Below, piece after piece: positions 1-7,849 of a stretch of DNA of 64,000 nt. The position numbers and the translations under genes were made by a program. This DNA comes from Paraflavitalea pollutisoli (GTDB lineage Bacteria; Bacteroidota; Bacteroidia; Chitinophagales; Chitinophagaceae). The stretch spans positions 868,001-932,000 of the forward strand of contig NZ_JARKMX010000001.1 of assembly GCF_029360705.1 (NCBI RefSeq), in the 5' to 3' direction. How positions within the stretch are numbered: the first letter of the stretch is position 1; the number at the start of each line of letters is the position of its first letter. The notes beneath the pieces are model-generated. The model was given only the letters and a program-made list of their open reading frames with translations. It had not been told where the DNA came from and did not search any database.

Positions 1-882
1 GAACCGGGTGCCAACGACAATGCCACCGGAGTTGGTACCCTGGCGGAAATGGCCCGCGTAACAGCCAGTCTGGTAAAGGCTGGTAAAGTAAAACCTGGAC
101 GAACCATCACCTTCCTGTGGGGTGATGAGATCATTTCTACCGGACGATACATCAAAGACGATTCTGTGCGGGCAAAAGGTATTAAATGGGGGCTCAGCCT
201 GGACATGGTCGGAGAAAATACCGAAAAGACCGGTGGCACCTTCCTCATCGAAAAGATGCCAGATCCTTCAGCCATCTGGACCCGCGGAAAAGAAAAACAT
301 TCAGAATGGGGCGGCTCACCACTGAAAGAAGCTGATATGTTTCCGCACTATTTCAATGACCTCCTCCTGAACCGCTGCCTCGAAGAATCCAGGGCCACCG
401 GATGGGTCGTCAATACCAACCCATTTGAAGGGGGTAGCGACCATACCCCGTTTCTGCAGGCGAAGATTCCAGGCTTATTAATGTGGCATTTCACGGACGT
501 GTTCTATCATACAGACGGTGACCGGCTCGACATGGTTTCGGCTGATGAAATGAAACACGTGGGAGTAAGTTCCATGGTTACGGCGTTACTGCTTACACAG
601 GCCAATGAAAAAACTGCCCGGGCATTGATCCGGGATATCGCAGCCAATGCTGTAAAGCGCCTTGATATAGAAGGTGAACTTAGTAAAGCGGCCATACAAA
701 AAGGGGGCAATGCCGGCGAGGAAAAGCATATCCTGGAAGTGTGGCGCAATTGGTACCTCGCTGCGCTGGAAGCTACCAAAGACATTCCCGTTACAGGTGC
801 CGGAAAAAGCACCCATAGCACCATTGATAAAGCCAAAAGCCAGGTTCAGGAAGCTTTCACACGTAATACAACAGGGTGGTAA
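1..882 (+). CDS. M28-family zinc peptidase, C-terminal part
   Basis: The reading frame is open from base 1, so the gene starts outside the window and 293 residues are visible. The first visible residues carry the M28 signature PGANDNATGV, whose Asp binds the bridging zinc. WGDE (general base and ligand region), DMVGE and EGGSDHTPF follow in the family order, and a late His lies in FYHTDGD. These are the expected metal ligands of an exported aminopeptidase-type enzyme. The C-terminal 90 residues are a helical tail without a recognised motif. The frame ends 12 bp from the convergent acetyltransferase gene. Substrate specificity cannot be read from this fragment. Confidence 0.85.
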   Translation, partial: EPGANDNATGVGTLAEMARVTASLVKAGKVKPGRTITFLWGDEIISTGRYIKDDSVRAKGIKWGLSLDMVGENTEKTGGTFLIEKMPDPSAIWTRGKEKHSEWGGSPLKEADMFPHYFNDLLLNRCLEESRATGWVVNTNPFEGGSDHTPFLQAKIPGLLMWHFTDVFYHTDGDRLDMVSADEMKHVGVSSMVTALLLTQANEKTARALIRDIAANAVKRLDIEGELSKAAIQKGGNAGEEKHILEVWRNWYLAALEATKDIPVTGAGKSTHSTIDKAKSQVQEAFTRNTTGW

Positions 883-894
883 AATACCACCGCA

Positions 895-1596
895 TTACGG
901 CTTGGGCGCCCCTGCCGAGCGCTGGTGACTTTCTTTTGTACAGATATAGAGCCTCGAAGTTTTCTGGCGGCTACCTGTTTGGGTGTGGAAGCTAAACCCT
1001 GCTTTCTCTATTTTATTATTCAAGAAATCATGCTCATCCAACAGCATCACGACGCGGTTGACCTCTACGAACGTAAAAAGAAATTCCAGTACAGTGTACA
1101 TGGCACAGAGGGAATGATTGTTGGACAACAGCCGCTCTGGCTTGATCAGGAACTGTAACCTGAAGTCTCCCGGACTGACTTTGTATTGAAGGCTGATATC
1201 ATCAGTCGACGCCTGGTACACATCTGCCTGCGCCAAGGTGGAATTGTTATTCAGCACCATGAACGACTGAGCTGTGCCCGAACTGGCGATCCGGGTATAG
1301 ATCTCCTGTAAATGATCGACATGGGCTTCCTTCTTCAGGTGCCGCGTATACTCCCAGGGTAGCCAGTGATAGACGACCGGCAGGTCGGAAGAAAGGCATA
1401 GCAGCCGCAAGGAAATAATAGCCTGTTCGGGCTCAAAATGTTTGCTGTAAGCAATGTTTTGAACCGAATCGTAGGAAACAGGTTTGCACAACAATTTGCG
1501 CTCGACATTCATAGTAGCAGGTTTGGCAGACTCTTTAAATTGACCTGCCAGGTCTTTTAACGCTACCGGCGTAGATAATAATAAACTGGCGGACAT
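895..1596 (-). CDS. GNAT acetyltransferase, siderophore-biosynthesis (IucB-like) type
   Basis: This 233-residue protein has the layout of the acetyltransferase family used in hydroxamate siderophore synthesis. A middle segment reads YHWLPWEYTRHL, followed by a beta-strand stretch DISLQYKVSPGDFRLQFLI. Near the end comes VNRVVMLLDEHDFLNNKIEKAGF, the place where family members have an acetyl-CoA-binding V-x-E-P-D-x-R-N segment; the match here is loose. No other siderophore gene (IucA/IucC, hydroxylase) is next to it. It is divergent from an AraC regulator across 386 bp, which suggests that regulator controls it. Acetylation of a siderophore precursor is an inference from family resemblance; another GNAT substrate is possible. 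Confidence 0.6.
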   Translation of the reverse strand: MSASLLLSTPVALKDLAGQFKESAKPATMNVERKLLCKPVSYDSVQNIAYSKHFEPEQAIISLRLLCLSSDLPVVYHWLPWEYTRHLKKEAHVDHLQEIYTRIASSGTAQSFMVLNNNSTLAQADVYQASTDDISLQYKVSPGDFRLQFLIKPERLLSNNHSLCAMYTVLEFLFTFVEVNRVVMLLDEHDFLNNKIEKAGFSFHTQTGSRQKTSRLYICTKESHQRSAGAPKP

Positions 1597-1856
1597 TACA
1601 ATTGATTTTAATAATGTTAGCCAGAGCCTTAACCAATATGTAAAAATGAAAGGGTGACGGTCGTTAGGTGATCTCGTTATAGTGAAGCGAATGCCTGGTT
1701 GTGGTCATTATCAACAAGAGAACCGATCGACTAATGCGATATGCTGACAATCGAAAAGGAATTTGATCCTTTTTCAGAGATATTCAATCGGTTACTTATC
1801 TTTTTTTAAAGAAATACTTTTAAATGATTAGATCGGTGTACAAGTAAACTCTTAGG

Positions 1857-1946
1857 TCGGTTATCCGAAGGCATTAGTGTGGGTATCGTACCGTCGTCAA
1901 AATAATTTCGACGTTTTATACCCACAAAATTGGGGAGGATAACCGA
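1857..1946 (+). promoter_or_regulatory. Nested three-tier palindrome in the leader of the AraC gene
   Basis: Three inverted repeats sit one inside another. tcggttatcc (1857-1866) pairs with ggataaccga (1937-1946). gtgggtat (1879-1886) pairs with atacccac (1918-1925). cgtcg (1892-1896) pairs with cgacg (1909-1913). The spacers between tiers are almost equal on both sides (12 and 11 nt, then 5 and 4 nt). The element ends 36 bp before the AraC start codon. It could be an RNA structure in the leader or a stack of palindromic protein-binding sites. The rest of the 1597-1982 gap holds only a short repeat aaaagga/tcctttt at 1754-1773. Confidence 0.6.
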
Positions 1947-1982
1947 AATTGTACAGTCAATTGACCATTAAACCCTTTCTTT

Positions 1983-2960
1983 ATGAACGTTCATATCCTT
2001 TCGGATAGTGAGGGTACTATTCTGCTGACCGACGCTGAACCGATCGGATTGTGGGAGTTTAAACTGCCCGACTCAAGTTGTATCACAGGAACCGGCTCCT
2101 TTGGAGAACTGCTGCTGCAGGAAACCTTAGGAGACCAATATTCCGTTTGGTACAACAACTATCAGGTAAAACGAGGTGACAGACTGACGATTATAAGCCA
2201 TGTCCCTACTTACCGCTTACAATTTGCCCTGCAGAACAGCTTTAATTATTATGACACCACCGGGACAATCTCTCCGATGCATGAGCGGGGATACAATTTC
2301 GTCTTTACCCCTGGTTATCAGGAAAGAGTAAGTTTTAAGGACCGTACCTATTCCAGCCTGGAGATACACTTCACCAAAGAATACCTGTGTGAATTTGCAG
2401 ATGGATTTGCGCACCTGGCTGAATGGCTTCAGATTACTGAGCGGCCAGCGCTGTCAAGGCTGTGCAAGGTAAACCAGGTAGCCACCACCGGAATGATGCA
2501 TTGTATACAGGAGTTGCTGCATTCGCCTTATACCGGTACCCCACGGAAATTACAGTACGATGCCCTGGTCAGGGAGTTGCTGATCCTGGTGCTGCAGGAA
2601 ACCGCTGCGCGTCCTTTGAAAAAGATCATCCGTTTTACTACACGGGAGGTAGAAAGCATGTACGATCTGAAGCGCTACCTGGTCGCCAATGTAGAAAAGC
2701 CGTTAGACCTGGCCGTGATCTCTGAAATGTACGGAATTACACCCAGGACCCTCAAAAGACGTTTCCAGACCTTATTCGGCGCCAAGCTTTATAATTTCCT
2801 GCTCGACATCCGTATGAAGCAGGCAGGTATGTTGCTGCAAGAGACAGATACATCCATCGAAAACATTGCTGTACTGACTGGTTACCAAAGTTTCGCCAAT
2901 TTTTCTACGGCCTTTAAAAAATACTATGGCCATCCTCCCAAATATTTCAGGAGCAGATAG
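1983..2960 (+). CDS. AraC-family transcriptional regulator
   Basis: This is a 325-residue protein. Residues from about 225 to the end form the double helix-turn-helix of AraC regulators: a first HTH around LAVISEMYGITPRTLKRRF and a second in IENIAVLTGYQSFANFSTAFKK, closing with YGHPPKYFRSR. The N-terminal 200 residues are a cupin-like sensing region without a named match. Its overall shape resembles PchR-type regulators of siderophore genes. The divergent acetyltransferase is the natural target. The leader carries a nested palindrome (1857-1946), consistent with autoregulation. The ligand is unknown. Confidence 0.85.
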   Translation: MNVHILSDSEGTILLTDAEPIGLWEFKLPDSSCITGTGSFGELLLQETLGDQYSVWYNNYQVKRGDRLTIISHVPTYRLQFALQNSFNYYDTTGTISPMHERGYNFVFTPGYQERVSFKDRTYSSLEIHFTKEYLCEFADGFAHLAEWLQITERPALSRLCKVNQVATTGMMHCIQELLHSPYTGTPRKLQYDALVRELLILVLQETAARPLKKIIRFTTREVESMYDLKRYLVANVEKPLDLAVISEMYGITPRTLKRRFQTLFGAKLYNFLLDIRMKQAGMLLQETDTSIENIAVLTGYQSFANFSTAFKKYYGHPPKYFRSR

Positions 2961-2975
2961 ATCTTTTTTGGCTTA

Positions 2976-3041
2976 TTGGTCAATTATAGAAAAAAGAATC
3001 CTGATAGCTAAAACAGACACCTGATGCCGAAAGTATATTTG
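2976..3041 (+). repeat. Direct repeat copy 1 ending in a TAnnTTTG promoter-like box
   Basis: First of two imperfect direct repeats whose starts are 120 bp apart. The first 40 positions match copy 2 at 32 of 40. The unit ends in TATATTTG (3034-3041), which fits the Bacteroidota -7 box TAnnTTTG. It lies just downstream of the AraC stop codon in a stretch without a credible gene. Confidence 0.55.
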
Positions 3042-3095
3042 TTATGTAATCAGCAGCAGCCCTGATGGTGTTGCAAACAGGAGAAAGAAATGATA

Positions 3096-3162
3096 TAGGT
3101 CATTTATAAAAAAAATACTCCTGTTGCCTAAAACATCAGGCTATCCGATGCAGGTATATTTG
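3096..3162 (+). repeat. Direct repeat copy 2 ending in a TAnnTTTG promoter-like box
   Basis: Second copy of the repeat that begins at 2976. It also ends in TATATTTG (3155-3162). A perfect inverted repeat gaccggtt / aaccggtc with a 6-nt loop (3181-3202) follows 18 bp later. The remaining part of the 2961-3729 gap shows only short open frames with no family resemblance. Confidence 0.55.
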
Positions 3163-3729
3163 CTCAACGCTGATGGCAATGACCGGTTGATGATAACCGG
3201 TCGACAGATCCGGAACGCATCATCGAGTTGCTGAACCGGATCACACAACTCTGGAGTTCATGCACGTAATAAAGTTTCGAATGTTGAGGTTGGGCTCTGT
3301 ATTTTATTTGCCGCGTCAGGCGGCAGCTGAGCAAACGGGACTGGCTGACACCCGATCGGTCGGTTTGGTTCCGGTGTTTGTAAAAATTAGTCTTGGTCGA
3401 TCGAATCATAGCTACGCAAGTAGCTGTAACAAACTGGGTAGCCGGCGGTGCGAGGGTTAATGCGTAACAAAAATCCTTTTTGCAATTGAGGACCCTTTAT
3501 TCCACGTTAGCTCCGTACAAGTAATACGATCCCAAAGTGATCATTCCGCACTGGATGACACAGGTGGTTCCAAAAGAACGGTTGTATTATTGCCGGCTTC
3601 CCTTTGTTTCTATCCCACGTAGACCATCTATTCTGCCAGAGAACATGCTGGGTTGTAGTCTGCCTGCTGATAGCGGAGCCAGCAGTATATATGATATTGT
3701 CTGATACCATCGGCCATTATACCTTATCC

Positions 3730-4464
3730 TTAAATGCCAAGCGCAGCCTTTAGTTTCAGATAACCGGTTTTGCTGACCGGTACGCGTGTACCGGTCGTCA
3801 GCAAAGCCAGCCAGCTTTCTTTTTCATGTACATCCAGCCGGGTGATCCTTTGCACGTTGACGATGTAAGACCGGTGGGTCCTTACAAATTGAGCTGCATC
3901 CAGCGATTGCTCAAAATGCCCCATCGTTTTATTCTTCAGGTACGTGCCTCCTGCCGTATGAATTTTCACATAGTCGTCGGCGGCTTCCAGGTAATCAACT
4001 TCCTCGGTAGGTATGATCCTGATCCTGCCTCCGGTCTTCACTACGATCCTGTTTTGTTGCTGCGGTGAAAGAGCAGCGCTTTCCAGCAATGGAGCCATAG
4101 TCGTTGCGGGCTGCTGATGATCCCGCCATTTTTGAAGCGCCTTGTCAAATCGTTCCTGGCTAAAGGGCTTTAACAGGTAGTCGATAGCATGGCTTTCAAA
4201 AGCCTTGAGCGCATATTCGTCGAAGGCAGTCGTGAAAATGATGGCAGGAGGTTGTTCGATCAGTTCCAACATTTCGAATCCATTGATCTTCGGCATCTGT
4301 ATATCGAGAAACAGCAGTGAGGGCTGATGCACCTGGATTGATTTGAGGCCTTCAAAACCATCACCACATTCCTGCGCAACTACAATATCCGGATGCTGTT
4401 GCAGGTACTCCAGAATGATAGAGCGGGCGAGCGGTTCATCGTCTATTATCAGTGCTTTGATCAT
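3730..4464 (-). CDS. LytTR-type response regulator
   Basis: This 244-residue protein has an N-terminal receiver domain (about 1-120), with acidic residues in IIDDEP, the phosphoacceptor Asp in LFLDIQMP, and the conserved Thr/Lys region ending DYLLKPF. A C-terminal LytTR DNA-binding domain (about 140-240) contains VDYLEAADDYVKIHT and FVRTHRSYIVNV. The start overlaps the end of the upstream kinase gene by 4 bp, so the two are translationally coupled. It is the output of the sensor encoded at 4461-5498. It is the last gene of a four-gene minus-strand operon that begins with a LiaF-like protein, pointing to envelope sensing. Confidence 0.93.
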   Translation of the reverse strand: MIKALIIDDEPLARSIILEYLQQHPDIVVAQECGDGFEGLKSIQVHQPSLLFLDIQMPKINGFEMLELIEQPPAIIFTTAFDEYALKAFESHAIDYLLKPFSQERFDKALQKWRDHQQPATTMAPLLESAALSPQQQNRIVVKTGGRIRIIPTEEVDYLEAADDYVKIHTAGGTYLKNKTMGHFEQSLDAAQFVRTHRSYIVNVQRITRLDVHEKESWLALLTTGTRVPVSKTGYLKLKAALGI

Positions 4465-5498
4465 GCAGTCGGAATTTTGATCACTGTGGTAAATATGGAT
4501 GCTTCGGCGATAGTTTGTAACAGGTCGGTTCGCGCATATAGCAGGTACAATCTGCGCTGTACGGAGGTGAGTCCAAAACCCGTTCCCTGTTTGGGTGATG
4601 AGGTGGCCGGGTCAAAAGGATTACGGACGGTTACCAACAGGCCATCCCCCGTAGCCTCTGCATGGAGTTCAATGGTCACCTCTCCGGTCGTATCATACAA
4701 TCCAAACTTGATGGCATTTTCCACAACCGGCTGTAGCAGCATGTGTGGAATGCGGAAACTGGCTGCCTCGTTGTCGTAATGAACCGCTGTGTGCAACCGA
4801 TGACCAAATCGTACCTTTTCGATCTCGAGGTACAAGGCCAGGTGCTCTATCTCCTCTTCCAGGGAGGTCCATTGGTTTTCTTCCTTTTTAAGCGTGCCCC
4901 GAAGGAAGTCGGACAATTGCTGAATCATTTTCCTTGCCTGATCGGGGCGACTGGTAACCAGGGCGCTGATCGAATTCAGGCTGTTGAATAAAAAATGAGG
5001 TTGAAGTTGCTGCCGTAATTTAAACAGTTCCGCATCTTTCGCCAGTTGAGTAGCTGCCACGCTTCGCGTTTCAATCTCTTTTTGCTCCTCCTGTGAATAC
5101 CACAGTAAACTGAGCAATGCCACACAACCTGTTGCCAGCAGGGCGATCGTAAACCGGATGGGCATCGATACGTGCAAGAAGTTAAGGTAAGTGGTGTCCT
5201 GCGCATACAGCTCCTGCATGACCAGCTTTACGATAAACACCCAGAGACCACTCAGCGCCGCGCAAAGGATGAGCATGTAGGCATACCGTCCTTTACGTGG
5301 CCGGTAATACCGCAGGTTGTTGCTGACGAGCCAGCAAGCCGCTGCGAGCAAGCCATTGCTGATCAAAGCATCGTTTACAGCAGATGGCCAGCTTAGGAGC
5401 CAGTTGCGCAAAATAGCTACATGCACCAGGCTCCAGACCAGCCAGCAGCCGGCAAAGATCATCTTGTTCTTATTGGGTCCCAGTGGTAGAGAAGACAA
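4461..5498 (-). CDS. LytS/YehU-like sensor histidine kinase
   Basis: The 345-residue protein has four predicted membrane helices in the first 135 residues. A His_kinase domain of the LytS type follows, with the phosphoacceptor His in QLQPHFLFNSLNSISAL. An ATPase domain has the N-box VVENAIKFG and a glycine box near GTGFGLTSVQRRL. There is no periplasmic sensor domain, so the signal probably comes through the membrane part or a partner such as the LiaF-like protein upstream. It overlaps the response-regulator gene by 4 bp and follows the DUF4288 gene by 32 bp. Confidence 0.92.
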   Translation of the reverse strand: MSSLPLGPNKNKMIFAGCWLVWSLVHVAILRNWLLSWPSAVNDALISNGLLAAACWLVSNNLRYYRPRKGRYAYMLILCAALSGLWVFIVKLVMQELYAQDTTYLNFLHVSMPIRFTIALLATGCVALLSLLWYSQEEQKEIETRSVAATQLAKDAELFKLRQQLQPHFLFNSLNSISALVTSRPDQARKMIQQLSDFLRGTLKKEENQWTSLEEEIEHLALYLEIEKVRFGHRLHTAVHYDNEAASFRIPHMLLQPVVENAIKFGLYDTTGEVTIELHAEATGDGLLVTVRNPFDPATSSPKQGTGFGLTSVQRRLYLLYARTDLLQTIAEASIFTTVIKIPTA

Positions 5499-5530
5499 TG
5501 GTAGCTGGTTTTTTCGATCAATAATGATAA

Positions 5531-5890
5531 CTAAAACAGTTCAATATACCGGTGAGAAATATTGGATCGGATATGTGCCGCCTTTTTATGTACTAGTTCG
5601 GTGTACAGTTCCGCATTGTCGGTTTCCTGCACTTTCGAATACAGTTCGGCTCCATCGATCAGTGCAGACAGTTTGTACAATTCGCTGACATTGATAAACT
5701 TCCATTGTACCATTTTCTGTTGCTGGTTGAAGAAGATCTCCTGTTCGAGTTCGCCAATGGTCTGTGCTTTGGTAAAAGCAGTGGCTTCATCATCGGCTTC
5801 GATCAGGCGAAGTTGTTCGTCAAATTGGGGCGTATGGTCGCCCTCTCCGCAAATGATCTGGTATACGATCTTCGATAGAAACCAACTCAT
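5531..5890 (-). CDS. DUF4288-family protein
   Basis: This is 119 residues, starting at the ATG that gives MSWFLSKIVYQIICGEG. The longer upstream frame uses TTG and overlaps the preceding gene, so it was rejected. The sequence matches the DUF4288 pattern: a first strand W-[FY]-x-x-K-[IL]-V-[FY]-x-I, an internal DEQLRLIEADDEATAFTKA segment and WKFINVSELY. No catalytic residues are apparent and the function is unknown. It lies 37 bp after the LiaF-like gene and 32 bp before the LytS-like kinase, so it probably belongs to their operon. Confidence 0.75.
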   Translation of the reverse strand: MSWFLSKIVYQIICGEGDHTPQFDEQLRLIEADDEATAFTKAQTIGELEQEIFFNQQQKMVQWKFINVSELYKLSALIDGAELYSKVQETDNAELYTELVHKKAAHIRSNISHRYIELF

Positions 5891-5927
5891 AGCATCAATA
5901 TTAAAGGAACGGGAAATAAAGCTTGCA

Positions 5928-6707
5928 TTAGAAACTACGGATCTCGATGCCGGCAAAGAGTGCTGTGCCTTGTAAGATCAGCACCTTGTCGCTGCTGGGC
6001 ACCGGTTGGGAGGGGCGTTTATCTTCTATACCGCCAAAGATAGCCACAGCTTCCGAGCGGATCACCCAATCTGGCGGAACAACCAGTTTAGTACCTCCAA
6101 ATACCTGCACGATCTCTACCACAATTGGTCCTTTAAAATCGGCCTGACTCAGGTTGATCTCGGCCCCACCAAAGATCGATACGATCTCACCTCCCCTGAA
6201 AGACTTGGTATAGATGACCTTTTTTACATTACCGAAGATAGATACCACTTCAATAACATCGTCCCGTAGTACGCTTTGTGAAGACTGTCCTGTTTCTCCA
6301 TAGGCAGGTACTTTCGAGTAATCGACGATATCCTGATCGCGGTGTCGTTTTTTTCTGCGGCCAGGCGAGAAAATGAGCACCAATCCCACGCAGAAAACGA
6401 CGACCGGAATGGCAAACCGGCTGGTATCGCCATAGGGGAATATATAGTCTGACAGAAAAAAAGTGCCAATGCCCATGAGGATCAACCAGCCAAAATCGCG
6501 GAATTTAGTTTGTAAACCCACAAAGAAGCCTACAATGATCAATATCATCGGCCAGGTGAAAAGCCAACCGGGAATGAGAGCCGGTTCTACCTGGCGCATC
6601 ATCAGCACGCAGCCGACTATCAGTAACAAGACACCGGCTACTACATTGTTCTTTTTTCGCGGACGTATTGGCTTACCAGCTTCTTGACCCATATCCTCGT
6701 TTTGCAT
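5928..6707 (-). CDS. LiaF-like membrane protein
   Basis: This 259-residue protein starts at the ATG giving MQNEDMGQEAGK. Four membrane helices occupy roughly residues 20-115. A C-terminal beta-rich domain contains repeated short patterns VVSIFGNVKK, IVSIFGGAEINLS and VQVFGGTKLVVP, typical of LiaF-like cell-wall-active antibiotic response proteins. In Firmicutes LiaF restrains a two-component system. Here it heads an operon that ends in a LytS/LytTR pair, so a comparable role upstream of that kinase is a reasonable inference. A TAGTTTTG promoter box lies 15 bp upstream of the start. Confidence 0.75.
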   Translation of the reverse strand: MQNEDMGQEAGKPIRPRKKNNVVAGVLLLIVGCVLMMRQVEPALIPGWLFTWPMILIIVGFFVGLQTKFRDFGWLILMGIGTFFLSDYIFPYGDTSRFAIPVVVFCVGLVLIFSPGRRKKRHRDQDIVDYSKVPAYGETGQSSQSVLRDDVIEVVSIFGNVKKVIYTKSFRGGEIVSIFGGAEINLSQADFKGPIVVEIVQVFGGTKLVVPPDWVIRSEAVAIFGGIEDKRPSQPVPSSDKVLILQGTALFAGIEIRSF

Positions 6708-6722
6708 AACCTTTATTTTACA

Positions 6723-6753
6723 CAAAACTAGGTAGGTAAAAGCCCGCCCGCAA
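6723..6753 (-). promoter_or_regulatory. Putative promoter of the LiaF-like/LytS/LytTR operon
   Basis: On the minus strand TAGTTTTG (6730-6723) fits the Bacteroidota -7 box TAnnTTTG. A TTG (6753-6751) stands 20 bp upstream, one more than the usual spacing. It gives a short leader before the start at 6707. Confidence 0.5.
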
Positions 6754-6829
6754 TATTGACTGGGTTACGGCGTACTTTTTACCGGTAAAACCGGGTTTTT
6801 AGTCGGGGAAGCCGGTAGCAGCAGTCCTG

Positions 6830-7453
6830 TTATTTGGCGTGTGACAACTTACTCCTGATCCTGCTTAGGGTTTCAAGTGTCATACCCAGGTAAGAGGCAA
6901 TAAATTTTAAAGGCACCCGGTTGAGCATAAAGCTCTTGGTAGCAATGAAGCGCTGATATTTGGAAGTAGCTTCGGTGAGTCGTGCTATATAAGCCCGTTC
7001 CTCGGCATCACGATAGTACTTTTCCAGCAATAGTCTGCCGGTAATATTGACTTCCGGGTGATTGTTGTAGAGGTATTGCAGGTCATCATAATGAAGTCCG
7101 GTCAACTCGGATTCTTCGATGGCCTGTATATTTTCAAAAGACTTTTGCTGTGTATGAAAACTGGTAATGGAAGTGGCAAGTTCATTCTCTGCCGTGATCC
7201 AGGTAGTGATCTCCTTTTTACCATCCTGTACGTAGCCGCGCAGAATACCTTTTTGAATGAAATAAACATAAGAGCATAACTCGCCCGAGCGAACGAGAAA
7301 TTCTCCTTTTTTGACCCTGTGTGAAAAGCATTTTTTGTTGGCGTATTCCCTGGCCTCCTCGCTCAATGTATTTACAGCAAGTGCAAAACTGACCAGGGGA
7401 GAGTCTTTAATAACAATACCTGATTCACCTGAAAGCTGATGGTTAAATGACAT
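6830..7453 (-). CDS. Crp/Fnr-family transcriptional regulator
   Basis: 207 residues are counted from the ATG giving MSFNHQLSGESG; an upstream start would add 23 residues without family support. The N-terminal half is a cyclic-nucleotide-binding-like barrel (KKGEFLVRSGELCSYVYFIQKGILRGY). The C-terminal half carries a degenerate helix-turn-helix ending in RVPLKFIASYLGMTLETLSRIRSKL. The arrangement matches the Bacteroidota Crp/Fnr subgroup, which often lacks the cAMP-contacting Arg/Ser pair, and that pair is not evident here. It is monocistronic. Effector and targets are unknown. Confidence 0.85.
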   Translation of the reverse strand: MSFNHQLSGESGIVIKDSPLVSFALAVNTLSEEAREYANKKCFSHRVKKGEFLVRSGELCSYVYFIQKGILRGYVQDGKKEITTWITAENELATSITSFHTQQKSFENIQAIEESELTGLHYDDLQYLYNNHPEVNITGRLLLEKYYRDAEERAYIARLTEATSKYQRFIATKSFMLNRVPLKFIASYLGMTLETLSRIRSKLSHAK

Positions 7454-7849
7454 ACTATAGTTCGGGTTTAGTCTGGGGTTCACAAACAGGCATTCATTGA
7501 CACGAGGGTACGGGCCAGTCAATTATTTTCAGAGGTATTGTAAATGGAAATGGCGGGTTTTTATAGAGATAGTCGTAACTGTACTAAAGATATAAAAAGA
7601 ATGATTATGATGTTTGTCAAGCCAGGGGAATTTGAAAGCATAAGAGGTAGTCTGTAGGCTGAACCATTGAAATCACTGGGGCCTTTAGTCGAAAAATACC
7701 CAGTTAAATGAGGGGTATTCCGGTTCGGCTAAAAAGTCCCGGTCCCTTCAAATCCGCGCTGCAACATTAATCTACCAGCCTGGTAGGGTCACCGGGGCAA
7801 AGAAGCGGTCCCTCTCTGCATGTGAAGGAGACCCTGGGGTCTTTTTTGA
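7454..7849. other. 396-bp gap between the Crp/Fnr and adenine deaminase genes
   Basis: No coding region is seen. It must contain the Crp/Fnr promoter and the end of the adenine deaminase transcript. The only structure noted is agaccc/gggtct with a 2-nt loop (7829-7842) followed on the plus strand by five T. It lies 8 bp beyond the deaminase stop codon, but the T run is on the wrong side for that gene. Confidence 0.4.

Larger units (their letters stand above)
2961..3729. other. 769-bp gap without a credible gene
   Basis: Apart from the two promoter-like direct repeats (2976-3041 and 3096-3162) and the hairpin at 3181-3202, nothing is recognised. Open frames of 66 to 81 codons occur on both strands but overlap one another and have no coding signature. 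A small RNA or a decayed gene is possible; neither can be shown. Confidence 0.4.

Noticed and set aside
7829-7847. Terminator of adenine deaminase
   Set aside because: The T run is on the plus strand, upstream of the hairpin as read from the deaminase transcript; left as a note only.
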